A stretch of 64,000 bases of DNA, taken from NCBI RefSeq assembly GCF_003722075.1, contig NZ_RDSK01000002.1:1-64000 (forward strand), given 5' to 3'. Shown here in pieces: positions 34,429 through 43,075 of the stretch. The number at the start of each line of letters is the position of its first letter. The first letter of the stretch is position 1. A model generated the notes under the pieces. That model was not told the origin of the DNA. It did no database searches and worked only from the letters and a program-made list of their open reading frames with translations. Origin of the DNA: Methanohalophilus sp. RSK. Its GTDB lineage: Archaea; Halobacteriota; Methanosarcinia; Methanosarcinales; Methanosarcinaceae. The translations under genes and the position numbers were made by a program.

Positions 34429-36750
34429 ATGATTGGTGCTGAATTATTTGATTTATGGGAAGATAACATCGCAATAATATCTCCAGATGGAGTTATCGCT
34501 TATACTAATAAAAGCTGGAAACAGTTTGCAATAGATAATGGATTGAATCCAGATGAATGCGATGAAGGAACTAATTACCTTAAAGTATGTGATGATGCAA
34601 CAGGCCAGAATTCAGATGGGGCTTCAATTGCAGCAGAAGGAATCAGGGATGTAATATCTGGAAAAAAGCCGATATTCAAAATGGAGTATCCCTGTCACAG
34701 TCCAGATGAAAGACGCTGGTTTTTACTGAATGTTAGCCCTCTTTTAAAGACATATCCAACTGATGTTATTCTACAACATATAGACATAACGGAAAGAAAA
34801 CTTGCCGAAGAAGAGATAATAAGAAGTGAAGATGAACTTGCAGCTATATACAAAAATGCTCCTATAGTTATGATGTTATTGGATAATGAGAGTAGGATTA
34901 GAAATATAAATGACTATGGAGCAAAATTCACAGAGTCCTCTGCAAAAAACCTGATGGGTTTAAGGACCGGTGAAGCCTTAAGATGTCTGCATCATCTTGA
35001 TGATCCTGGGGGTTGTGGATATGGTCCTTTCTGTGACGAATGTACTGTTAGAAACACAGTATTGGAAACTTTTGAAACAGGCAATCCTCATGATATGGTG
35101 GAAGCCACGCTTCCATTTTCTGTAGAGGGAAAAGAAAAAGAATTGACATTTCTTGTCTCGACTTGCCTTATAAATATAGATAGAGAATCAGGGGTGCTTG
35201 TTAGTCTTTTAGATATTACTGAACGTAAATCTATGGAAAAAGTATTAAAGAAGAGTGAAAAACGATTTAAGGAAATTTATTTAGAATCTCCGATTCCCAT
35301 TGAAATTTACAATTCTGAAGGACACTTAATTGATGCGAATACTTCCTGCCTGAAACTTTTTGGTATATCTGATGTTGCAGAGGTACAAGGTTTCAATCTT
35401 TTTGAGGATCCAAATTTACCTTCTGATACAAGAGAACAATTGCTTGCAGGTGAAACGATTGAGCACGAAACCACTTTTGATTTTGACTTGGTCAAGAATC
35501 TAGACTTGTACAAAACAAGTCGTTCAGGTATTATTTATATAAGTGTGAAAATATCTGCATTGTGTATGGATTGTATAGATGGTTATCTTGTCCATGTTCA
35601 GGATATAACTAACCGTAAACTTGCAGAAGAAAAAGTTAAGCAAAGTGAAGAAAGATTGGATCTTGCATTACAAGGTTCCAAAGCGGGAATTTGGGACTGG
35701 TATGTCCAAAGTGGTGAAACGGTTTTTAACGAAAGATGGGCTGAAATTGTTGGATATACACTTGATGAACTTAGACCTATTAATATTCATACATGGATTG
35801 ACCTGATTCATCCCAAAGATTACAAGCTGGCTGAAGAATTGTTAAACAAACATTTTGCAGGTGATACCGAATTCTATGAGTGTCATCTGCGTATGAAACA
35901 TAAAAAAGGTCACTGGGTTTGGGTACAAGACCGTGGGCGTGTCGTTGAATGGAGTGAAGACGGCAAAAAACCCATAAGGATGACAGGCACTCATATTGAT
36001 ATAACGGATCGCAAAAATGCTGAAGATGCTATTATTCAAGCAAAAACAATTGCATACGAAGCCAACCTTTCCAAATCTGAATTCCTTGCCAATATGAGTC
36101 ATGAATTGCGTACACCTCTGAACTCAATTCTCGGTTTTTCCCAGGTGCTGAAAACGAATGCCTCCAATCATCTGGACGATAAAGAAATTAAATATGTATC
36201 TAATGTTCTAAAAAGTGGAGACCATCTGTTGAACTTGATTAACGATATTCTTGATATTTCAAAAGTCGAATCTGGTAATATGGATTATGTGCCTGAATCT
36301 GTAAATATTGAAGAAATAATTGATGATACAATTACGCTTGTGAGCCCCATGGCAAAAAAGAAAGCAATTGATTTACATGTCAGTTTTAAGCATGAAAATC
36401 CAGATATACAGGTTGACAGGTCAAAATTCAGGGATATCATGTATAACCTGCTTAGCAACGCAATAAAATTCACACCTGAAAAAGGTGAAGTCCAGGTTAC
36501 TACAAAAATTACTGATGGGAAACTCCATGTCTCTGTTTCAGATACAGGCATTGGAATTCCTGAAGGAGAGTTCAAAAGTATTTTTGATCCTTTCAAACAA
36601 GTAGATTCATCCGCTAACAGAAAATTTGGCGGTACTGGCCTTGGCCTATCTCTTGTAAAAAAGTATGTTGAGATGCACAATGGAAATATTTGGGTTGAAA
36701 GTGAAGTTGGAAAGGGTAGTATTTTTACATTCACTGTTCCAATTGATTAA
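34429..36750 (+). CDS. Multi-PAS sensor histidine kinase
   Basis: A 773-residue cytoplasmic kinase. Order: PAS (about 1-115), PAS (130-270, containing a Cys-rich GGCGYGPFCDECTVR that could bind metal), PAS (280-400), PAS_3 (410-530), HisKA (FLANMSHELRTPLNSILG, about 555), HATPase with NLLSNAIKFTP and GTGLGLSLV. The start is ATG 34429; a TTG directly before it is possible. The HisKA segment matches the kinase at 30453 almost word for word, suggesting recent duplication or conversion. Signal unknown. Confidence 0.87.
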   Translation: MIGAELFDLWEDNIAIISPDGVIAYTNKSWKQFAIDNGLNPDECDEGTNYLKVCDDATGQNSDGASIAAEGIRDVISGKKPIFKMEYPCHSPDERRWFLLNVSPLLKTYPTDVILQHIDITERKLAEEEIIRSEDELAAIYKNAPIVMMLLDNESRIRNINDYGAKFTESSAKNLMGLRTGEALRCLHHLDDPGGCGYGPFCDECTVRNTVLETFETGNPHDMVEATLPFSVEGKEKELTFLVSTCLINIDRESGVLVSLLDITERKSMEKVLKKSEKRFKEIYLESPIPIEIYNSEGHLIDANTSCLKLFGISDVAEVQGFNLFEDPNLPSDTREQLLAGETIEHETTFDFDLVKNLDLYKTSRSGIIYISVKISALCMDCIDGYLVHVQDITNRKLAEEKVKQSEERLDLALQGSKAGIWDWYVQSGETVFNERWAEIVGYTLDELRPINIHTWIDLIHPKDYKLAEELLNKHFAGDTEFYECHLRMKHKKGHWVWVQDRGRVVEWSEDGKKPIRMTGTHIDITDRKNAEDAIIQAKTIAYEANLSKSEFLANMSHELRTPLNSILGFSQVLKTNASNHLDDKEIKYVSNVLKSGDHLLNLINDILDISKVESGNMDYVPESVNIEEIIDDTITLVSPMAKKKAIDLHVSFKHENPDIQVDRSKFRDIMYNLLSNAIKFTPEKGEVQVTTKITDGKLHVSVSDTGIGIPEGEFKSIFDPFKQVDSSANRKFGGTGLGLSLVKKYVEMHNGNIWVESEVGKGSIFTFTVPID

Positions 36751-36802
36751 TAAAAGAGTGTTTCTCTGGCAACTACTGCTATATTAAGCGTTTTGTAGAA
36801 TA

Positions 36803-37135
36803 CTAGGATACGAAAAATAATACTATAGATGCCATAAATAAAAGACAGATCAAACCCACGATTTGGTAATTTATATTCCGGTTCGATTTGCTATTTGTTG
36901 AATTTGATCTGTTATTTTGAATAATATATTCTTTCTCTCCCATACTATCCTTGATAACATTGGCAATTGTGCTTTTATCAAATGAGTTTGAGATTTCATT
37001 ACAGTTATATTTAAGTTCTTTTTGTGGACTTTCATCTTCAAAATCTTCATTATTATCAAAATTTATGAATAAATGAGAACTTACGATAATTACTGTAGCC
37101 ACAATAATCACAAAAATAATAAAATTGGCTTTCAT
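36803..37135 (-). CDS. Small two-helix hypothetical protein, ends in TAG
   Basis: A 110-residue protein with an N-terminal hydrophobic helix (about 4-22) and a C-terminal helix (about 91-109); the middle is polar, acidic then Asn/Ser-rich. It looks like a membrane-bound loop protein. The stop is TAG at 36803-36805, the only plain TAG stop I find among the genes of this window; beyond it the frame meets two more TAGs before a TGA. No family recognised. Start is ATG 37135. Confidence 0.5.
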   Translation of the reverse strand: MKANFIIFVIIVATVIIVSSHLFINFDNNEDFEDESPQKELKYNCNEISNSFDKSTIANVIKDSMGEKEYIIQNNRSNSTNSKSNRNINYQIVGLICLLFMASIVLFFVS

Positions 37136-37398
37136 TCAATCACATTTTGCAGTCAATTCGGTAGCTGAGAATATGTTACAAAGAATATTTATATTTATAT
37201 GTAACATATATAGACCCTATCGGTCTTCTTTATTCAAATTAAAAAAATTATCAAGTATTATGTATATACACTTTTAATTATTTGAACTGATTAGACTTAA
37301 CAATTTATTGATTAATTTACTTTTATAATATTTTTAAAATAGGGTTATTATATAACTTCGTTCATATGGTAACTATTATAATTTACATAATTAATTAC

Positions 37399-37478
37399 GA
37401 TGGGCAAGATGGAAAGCAGCTTTCATATCGTACCACCACCATACCACCAAACTGCTTTTTTACGATGTATTGCCCATC
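37399..37478. repeat. Long imperfect inverted repeat (hairpin or MITE-like)
   Basis: GATGGGCAA (37399-37407) pairs with TTGCCCATC (37470-37478), and inside it AAAGCAG (37413-37419) pairs with CTGCTTT (37452-37458). The loop contains repeated ACCACC. It is in an otherwise AT-rich gap and is not tied to a gene. It could be the remnant ends of a small mobile element or a structured RNA. Confidence 0.5.
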
Positions 37479-37529
37479 ATAGATTTTCGGATACAATTAA
37501 CATATTCAGAGATATCAAAATGGAATTGA

Positions 37530-37690
37530 CTAACTGAAAGTGCTTCCTTTTCCAGGTTCGCTTTCTGGCCAAATATTTACTTCATGCATTTCTATATTTC
37601 TTATAATTGTAAATCTCAAACCAGTTCATTTATATTTTTATGTAAATGATGAGTAAATTTGTTTGAAATTATAATATATTGGCTCTGTCG
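37530..37690 (-). pseudogene. Decayed histidine-kinase C-terminus
   Basis: In one reverse frame the bases read YYNFKQIYSS, two stop codons, then TGLRFTIIRNIEMHE and NIWPESEPGKGSTF before TAG. This lines up with the HATPase tail FKQIDSSASREYEGTGLGL...VEMHGGNIWVESEVG of the kinases in this window. The catalytic Gly residues are lost. It is a remnant of another kinase copy. Confidence 0.65.
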
Positions 37691-37841
37691 ATGTACACGC
37701 CACCGTTAAGAGTCGGTGAGTAATTAATGTTAAGATCAAGGACATAAAAATTGAAATTACAAGGCCTGAAATCCAAAACCTGTCGCTATGCTTAATAAAT
37801 TAGAAAATCAAATATGTGGTTGGCATTGGAGATGAACCAAG

Positions 37842-38114
37842 ATGAAACATGGGGAGTTTTATAAGAATAATGAGACTGGCAAAGTTGGGAAAATTGTAGA
37901 AACAAGTCCACTGGCAATTTTCTTAAAAATAGATGGTAATTTTGTCGAATTTGAGAGGGATATATTTTTGGATTATTGGTCCAGAGTCAAGGGAGAATCG
38001 GAATACGAATTGGAACTTACTCTGTTATATGATGAAATATGCCAGATCGCAGACAAGCAGAATGTGGACACTAAAAAATTAATCGCCGATCTAAATCACC
38101 TGTCTACAAAATAA
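37842..38114 (+). CDS. Hypothetical protein (90 aa)
   Basis: A soluble 90-residue protein. The first 45 residues look like a small beta-rich fold (GKVGKIVETSPLAIFLKIDGNFVEF), and the C-terminal half is helical. Codon pattern and an evenly charged sequence suggest it is real, but the ribosome site is weak. No family recognised. Isolated between the gap and the reverse acetyltransferase gene. Confidence 0.6.
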   Translation: MKHGEFYKNNETGKVGKIVETSPLAIFLKIDGNFVEFERDIFLDYWSRVKGESEYELELTLLYDEICQIADKQNVDTKKLIADLNHLSTK

Positions 38115-38188
38115 AATCCTGCTTAACTTTTTTGAATCGATTTTTAATCAGTTCTTTTGATTGAAATTGGTCGATTGAATACCCAATT

Positions 38189-38725
38189 TCAATTTTCACA
38201 ATTGTCCAGTGTATAGCGCAGGGGTTTATGGTCAACCCCTTTTACATTTGTAGGTCCTTCATTTTTCATACCGATTTTTTTAGCAACTTTTCTGGAAGCA
38301 ATGTTATCCTCATGCGAAAAAGCGATGAACTGCTTACAATCCAGTTTGCGGCAAGCGTGATGCAAGAAGATCTGGATAGCCTCGGTTGCAAATCCCCGGT
38401 TCCAGTGTTTTGGTAAAATGGACCAGTAAACCTGCTATGCTCCCTTGGCCGGGTCAGGCAGCATTCCAACAGAACCGACAAATTCATCACTGCTCTTTTT
38501 TGCGACAGTATAGGCATAGACCTCATCTGGTTCATTGTAGTTTTCCATCGTTTTATGGAAAAACCTGCGGGTATCTTTATAGGATGCAGGTTTTTGACTG
38601 AAGAAAAAATATTTTGTAGCTTTGTCATTTGAGATAAATCTGTAAAAACCAGCAAAATCTTTCGCCTGCAGCGGCCTTATGACAAGCCTTTCGGATTCCA
38701 TGATTTCATGTATTCTTGCTGGCAT
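38189..38725 (-). CDS. GNAT acetyltransferase with an in-frame TAG
   Basis: RimJ/RimL-type GNAT of about 178 residues. The first part has MESERLVIRPLQ and VGSVGMLPDPAKGA; then a TAG (38435-38437, codon 97). The frame continues perfectly with QVYWSILPKHWNRGFATEAI, the acetyl-CoA loop region, and ends in the late GNAT motif HEDNIASRKVAKKIGMKNEG before TGA 38189. Everything else is intact, so the TAG is either a lone nonsense mutation or is decoded, e.g. as pyrrolysine. The start could be ATG 38725 or ATG 38701; no clear ribosome site. The acceptor substrate is unknown. Confidence 0.75.
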
Positions 38726-38843
38726 GGGTATACACATGGGATAAAGACTTATGTGTTTTACCGTTGCTGGCATCAAATTCAATAAAATTGCAATGTGTAA
38801 AATATGGCGAAAAACTAATGAAATAGATTATTGATTATACCGC

Positions 38844-39407
38844 ATGAGCTTTGATAACCCTGGTTTTTTTGAAAAGTTGCGAATGGAAGTGCTCTGGAAC
38901 CGTCTGGGAAGTTTCCGCTATAAGCAATATATTCAGGGTCTGCAGTTGAAAGGTGATGAAAACATTCTGGATTTTGGATGCGGAGGAGGCGCGGCTTCAA
39001 AGCATATAGCAAACGCCCTTTCAGACAGTGGCAATCTTGTTTGCATTGACACCTCTGCTTTCTGGCTGGAGAAAGCAAAAAAACGGATGAAGGACTTTTC
39101 CAATGTTGAGTTTGTCTGTGGAAGGATCGAGGATGCAGACCTGCCTGATAATTATTTTGATTCTGTTATCATTCATTTTGTCCTCCATGACATTGAAGAA
39201 AAGGACAGGCAGGAAATATTAAATTCCCTTGCAGGCAAACTTAAGGAAACCGGTCTTATCTACATCAGGGAACCAACCAAGCATGACCATGGTATGCCCC
39301 CTGTAGAAATAGTAGACCACATGAAAAAAGCAGGTCTTGCAGAACTTTCCGGCAGGCATGGGGAGTATTTCAGATGGCCACATTATACCGGTGTTTTCCG
39401 TAAGTAA
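38844..39407 (+). CDS. Class I SAM-dependent methyltransferase
   Basis: A 187-residue methyltransferase. The SAM-binding motif I is LDFGCGGGAASKHIA (about residue 43), followed by an acidic VCIDTS loop and IHFVLHDI as motif IV. It resembles the UbiE/Methyltransf_11 group. Substrate unknown. It sits divergently from the acetyltransferase gene. Confidence 0.85.
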   Translation: MSFDNPGFFEKLRMEVLWNRLGSFRYKQYIQGLQLKGDENILDFGCGGGAASKHIANALSDSGNLVCIDTSAFWLEKAKKRMKDFSNVEFVCGRIEDADLPDNYFDSVIIHFVLHDIEEKDRQEILNSLAGKLKETGLIYIREPTKHDHGMPPVEIVDHMKKAGLAELSGRHGEYFRWPHYTGVFRK

Positions 39408-39460
39408 AAAGTAAATTTATGCCTGTGATATGAAAATACACAGGCAGGAATGTTCGGGAA

Positions 39461-40018
39461 TCAGTCGAGCAATTCTTTTCCGGCAGTTTTTGCCTCGTCC
39501 ATTAATTCAGTGTTATCTTTCACTGCTGCTGGCTCGTAGTATCCGGCACCAAGCAATGTATTCTTGATTTCCATTCCGAAAAACTGGTTCATCAGTCTTC
39601 CAAACTCTTCAAATACCGGTTTGTACTGATTCTTTTCAGGGAATCCCTGTGAACCCACCAATACAAGTTTCTTACCTGCATCGATACGCGGAGAGAAATC
39701 CGGGTTAATCAGAGAGTAGAACCTGTCTATGAATGAACGTGCCTGTCCGGTAAACTGGCCAAAATATATCGGCGATCCAAAAACAATACCATCAGCGTCG
39801 ATAATTGCATCCAGGGCTTTTTCCATATCATCATCAAGTTTGCATCTTTCATGGGCTTTACAGTATCCACATGCCTGACAACCCTGGAAATCCATCTCAT
39901 TGATATTGAATTTCCTGACATCGGCCCCGTTCTCGGAGGCACCGTCAAGGACTTGCTGTACGAGGACATCTGTATTCCCATCTTTACGTGGGCTTCCTAC
40001 AAAACCTACAACTTTCAT
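39461..40018 (-). CDS. Iron-sulfur flavoprotein (Isf)
   Basis: A 185-residue flavodoxin-fold protein. The FMN loop is VGFVGSPRKDGNTD, and the compact cluster motif CQACGYCKAHERC (C-x2-C-x2-C-x5-C) follows at about residue 48. This is the Isf arrangement of Methanosarcina: FMN plus [4Fe-4S], accepting electrons from ferredoxin and reducing O2 or H2O2. A second Isf-like protein is at 15335. Single gene. Confidence 0.88.
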   Translation of the reverse strand: MKVVGFVGSPRKDGNTDVLVQQVLDGASENGADVRKFNINEMDFQGCQACGYCKAHERCKLDDDMEKALDAIIDADGIVFGSPIYFGQFTGQARSFIDRFYSLINPDFSPRIDAGKKLVLVGSQGFPEKNQYKPVFEEFGRLMNQFFGMEIKNTLLGAGYYEPAAVKDNTELMDEAKTAGKELLD

Positions 40019-40241
40019 TGTTCCACATCCATCTGGCTTTAAGAATTATTTCCAGTTTCTTTTAGAAACATTATGTGTGTGTAAGTACGTGCTTATATAA
40101 TTAAGCGTTGTATTCATGCACAGACTTCTGTTTAGTATGTAACTATATTTTCTCATTTCCAGATGATGGTGGAATATCTTTTTAAAGAAAAGTGCCTATC
40201 TTCTAATATCAATAAACTATCGAATTTTAGGGAGTGTCAAT

Positions 40242-40649
40242 ATGGGAGTAGAAGATGTAATGAAAGAGGTCTCAGGGGAACTTGAACGCCTTGTAAGCAC
40301 AAAAACCGTTGTAGGAGAAGCGATGGAAGTAGGTGGAAAGACTATCATACCCATCAGCAAAGTATCCTTTGGCTTTGGTAGCGGCGGTGGTGAAGGTAAG
40401 AAAAGTGCAACCGAATCGGGCTTTGGTGGCGGCGGCGGGGCAGGTGCAAAAATTGAGCCTGTTGCATTTCTTGTTATATCTGAAGAAGACGTAAAGTTGT
40501 TGCGTGTATCCGGCAAAGGCGATATCGATAAGGTCATTGAAGCAGTTCCGGAACTAATCGGGAAATTCAAAGAAATGAAAGGGAAAAAGCATGCCTCTGA
40601 CAGACCTGAAGAAGTAAAAGAAGAGTCAGATAAAGAGGAAAAAGATTAA
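40242..40649 (+). CDS. GerW/YtfJ family protein
   Basis: A 135-residue protein of the GerW (sporulation YtfJ) family, with GEAMEVGGKTIIPISKVSFGFG and a Gly-rich loop GFGGGGGAGA. The C-terminal tail is highly charged. In bacilli the protein has a germination role; in archaea its role is unknown. A GGGAGTG ribosome site precedes ATG 40242. Partner DUF2953 starts 42 bp downstream, as is usual for this pair. Confidence 0.85.
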   Translation: MGVEDVMKEVSGELERLVSTKTVVGEAMEVGGKTIIPISKVSFGFGSGGGEGKKSATESGFGGGGGAGAKIEPVAFLVISEEDVKLLRVSGKGDIDKVIEAVPELIGKFKEMKGKKHASDRPEEVKEESDKEEKD

Positions 40650-40691
40650 CCTGTTTCCATTAGGAGACAGGCAATTTAAGTATCCGGGTCT

Positions 40692-41300
40692 ATGTGGCCT
40701 ATGATTATTTTTTCTGTAATTTTGCTGCTTTTGTTAGTGGCAATTTTATTCTTTTTTGTCGCATTTGATGTGACATTCAGTTTTACATTAGAAAAAAACA
40801 GTTACAAAACAAACCTGAAAATAACCTGGTTGGGAATCTCCAGAAATATCAAATCTTCAAGCAATAAAAAAAATGAAGAACAAGAAGATGAAATTAAAAC
40901 AGATAGTCCGGTAAAAAACAATTCAACTATTGTAAATGATCTGTCATCGTATTCTTCTATTTTCTTTGAGATCAAAAATCCCCTTTTCAGGTTGGTATCA
41001 GACACCTTAAAAGCTATCCATTTTCCCTCTTTTTCTCTTGATATGAGATATGGTTTTGATGATCCCGCATATACAGGCATTCTGTGTGGGTTTTTACATG
41101 CGGCTCTTGGAATAGTTAAGCGCAGTTGCCTTCAATGCAATTATCAGATTGTTCCCTGTTTTAATAATGAAATTTTAGAAATAGATGCCTCTGGCAGTTT
41201 TCGTATCCGGCTGTACAGATTTATTCCGGGTGTACTACGTTTCATTTCCAGAAAGGTTGTGATCAGAAACCTGTGGATATCTTTGAGGAATAAATATTGA
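40692..41300 (+). CDS. DUF2953 membrane protein
   Basis: A 202-residue protein. An N-terminal transmembrane helix (about 4-26) is followed by a region with LKITWLGI and MRYGFDDPAYTGILCG that is the DUF2953 core. Function unknown; linked to GerW in both archaea and firmicutes. No motif of an enzyme. Confidence 0.75.
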   Translation: MWPMIIFSVILLLLLVAILFFFVAFDVTFSFTLEKNSYKTNLKITWLGISRNIKSSSNKKNEEQEDEIKTDSPVKNNSTIVNDLSSYSSIFFEIKNPLFRLVSDTLKAIHFPSFSLDMRYGFDDPAYTGILCGFLHAALGIVKRSCLQCNYQIVPCFNNEILEIDASGSFRIRLYRFIPGVLRFISRKVVIRNLWISLRNKY

Positions 41301-41385
41301 CCCCCTCAAATGCGAAAATTTAAGCGGCATATTTATCATTCCACAGGACACATTATTTTATAATGGATATTAAGGGGGATTTTAT

Positions 41386-41895
41386 ATGAAAAAGACAATG
41401 ATTGTACTTGCAATCCTGATGAGCATGTTTTTGGTTATCGGTTGTGCAGATTACGGCAATGGTGACGAAACTGCCCAGGAAGACACGGCATCAGTAACTG
41501 GTGCTGATGTTTATAGCATGATTACAGAAGATTCCGATTACAGGCAGTGGGACCTCTGGCCGGGTGCCGGGGAATTTTATGAAAGTAGTGGTGCACATGG
41601 GGAATTACTCACAACTTATGTAACAGAGGATGCAAGAATCGCAATTGAGAATAGGGAAGGTGTCCTGCCCGAGGGAAGTATTGTTGTTAAGGAAGGATAC
41701 ACATCCGACAGGCAACTCAGCAACATAGTTGTGATGTATAAGGTAGAAGGTTATGATCCGGACCATAATGATTGGTTCTGGGCATCCTATTCACCTGAAG
41801 GGGAAGTCCTTGCGGAAGGACAGGTGGATGGTTGCATTAACTGTCACAATTCTGCAAAGGACAATGACTACCTTTTCACCAGTGATATTGGCTGA
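41386..41895 (+). CDS. Cytochrome P460-like lipoprotein
   Basis: A 169-residue exported protein. A lipobox LVIGC (Cys at 20) follows an N-terminal hydrophobic stretch, so it is probably lipid-anchored outside the membrane. The mature part has the P460-like beta fold features (DLWPGAGEFYESSGAHG, WASYSPEGEV) and a single heme c site CINCHNS at the C-terminus. P460 domains bind an unusual cross-linked heme and handle hydroxylamine or detoxify N species, but here a simple electron-transfer or sensing role is equally possible. An AAGGGGGA ribosome site precedes ATG 41386. Confidence 0.8.
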   Translation: MKKTMIVLAILMSMFLVIGCADYGNGDETAQEDTASVTGADVYSMITEDSDYRQWDLWPGAGEFYESSGAHGELLTTYVTEDARIAIENREGVLPEGSIVVKEGYTSDRQLSNIVVMYKVEGYDPDHNDWFWASYSPEGEVLAEGQVDGCINCHNSAKDNDYLFTSDIG

Positions 41896-41996
41896 TGTAT
41901 ATTAGCTGATATTTTTCTTATTTTTGTACAACTAATTACTTATTTATTAATATCCGAAAACACAATTTTATAGCAGAAAATATTCAGAGGTAGTTT

Positions 41997-43073
41997 ATGA
42001 TAAATTTACAGGAACTTGCAGATTCATGTATCGAATGTAACAAATGTCTTGATGTATGTCCTGTTACAAAAGTTACGGGCAATGACTCTTTTACACCCCG
42101 GGCTAAAATTTCCCTGCTTGACCGTATTGAGGCAGGAAAAGAACTTACAGAAGAAGAAATGAACAATGTGTATCTTTCTACACGCTGTGGCGCCTGCGAT
42201 GATGTCTGTCCCGTGGACATTCCAATAACGGATATTATACAGAGGGAGAGACAACTTCTCGCAGAGCAGGGCAGGGAACCGGAGAAAACCGGAAAGATCT
42301 GTCAGAACATTCTGGTAAATAATGTGCCGGGCCACATGGATGATGCTCATCGTTTTGACTGGGTAACCAATGATCTGGAAATCGCTGAAAAGGCAGAAAT
42401 TGCTTACATGGGTGGCTGCTGGGCATCCTTTGCTCAGCCGGAGATTGCACGTTCAACGATCCAATTACTGAATGCTGCAGATATCAGGCCCATGTTACTT
42501 GAAGAAGAAAAATGCTGTGGCCTTTTCCTGATTGACAACGGCCATCTGGATGAAGCTGCAGAACATGCACGTAAATATGTGGATTACATCGAATCACAGG
42601 GAATAAAAAAACTGGTAGTCTCATGTCCGGGATGTTATGAGGTTATCGGGAAAGAGTATGCAAAATTAGGCAAAAAACCGGAATTCGAAGTGGTATTTTC
42701 TCTTGACCTCTTCAGTAATCTTGTCAGTAAAGGCAGATTGCAGCCACGAAAGACCACGGGTACGGTCTCTCTGAGGGATGCATGTCCCATGAGAAAGGAA
42801 AAGGATGTTCCCAGACAATTGATTTCAGCGATGGGTTATTCCATAGAAGAACTGTTTGAAGGTACGGTTTGTTGTGGTGCACCTGCCGGTGTCAAACCTA
42901 ATTTCCCGGAAATATCCGGTAAAATAGCAAATCTAACCCTTGAAAATCTTCAGGAAAGCAACACACTTGTGAGCTACTGTCCCTTTTGCCAGTATCATCT
43001 GGAAAGTGTTTCAGGAGAGCCAAAACCAGCGATAAAAGACATCTCTACGTTACTTGCAGAACAAACGCTTTAA
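41997..43073 (+). CDS. HdrD/GlpC-like Fe-S protein
   Basis: A 358-residue protein. Two [4Fe-4S] ferredoxin motifs stand at the N-terminus (CIECNKCLDVCP and CGACDDVCP). Two CCG domains follow (CCGLF..SCPGCYEV and CCGAPAG..YCPFCQYH), the pattern of HdrD, GlpC and related heterodisulfide-reductase-type subunits. It probably passes electrons to a thiol or quinone-like acceptor, but the heme subunit HdrE is not adjacent. The neighbour P460 lipoprotein may or may not be functionally linked. Confidence 0.85.
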   Translation: MINLQELADSCIECNKCLDVCPVTKVTGNDSFTPRAKISLLDRIEAGKELTEEEMNNVYLSTRCGACDDVCPVDIPITDIIQRERQLLAEQGREPEKTGKICQNILVNNVPGHMDDAHRFDWVTNDLEIAEKAEIAYMGGCWASFAQPEIARSTIQLLNAADIRPMLLEEEKCCGLFLIDNGHLDEAAEHARKYVDYIESQGIKKLVVSCPGCYEVIGKEYAKLGKKPEFEVVFSLDLFSNLVSKGRLQPRKTTGTVSLRDACPMRKEKDVPRQLISAMGYSIEELFEGTVCCGAPAGVKPNFPEISGKIANLTLENLQESNTLVSYCPFCQYHLESVSGEPKPAIKDISTLLAEQTL

Positions 43074-43075
43074 AA

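Larger units (their letters stand above)
37136..37841. other. Gene-poor gap
   Basis: About 700 bases, strongly AT-rich. It holds the inverted repeat at 37399-37478 and the kinase relic at 37530-37690, and nothing else I can support. TATA-like runs near 37190 and 37640. Confidence 0.5.

Noticed and set aside
36751-36802. Readthrough of TAG at 36803 into more protein
   Set aside because: The next bases contain two more TAGs and short, unconvincing residues; it is best seen as a plain stop.
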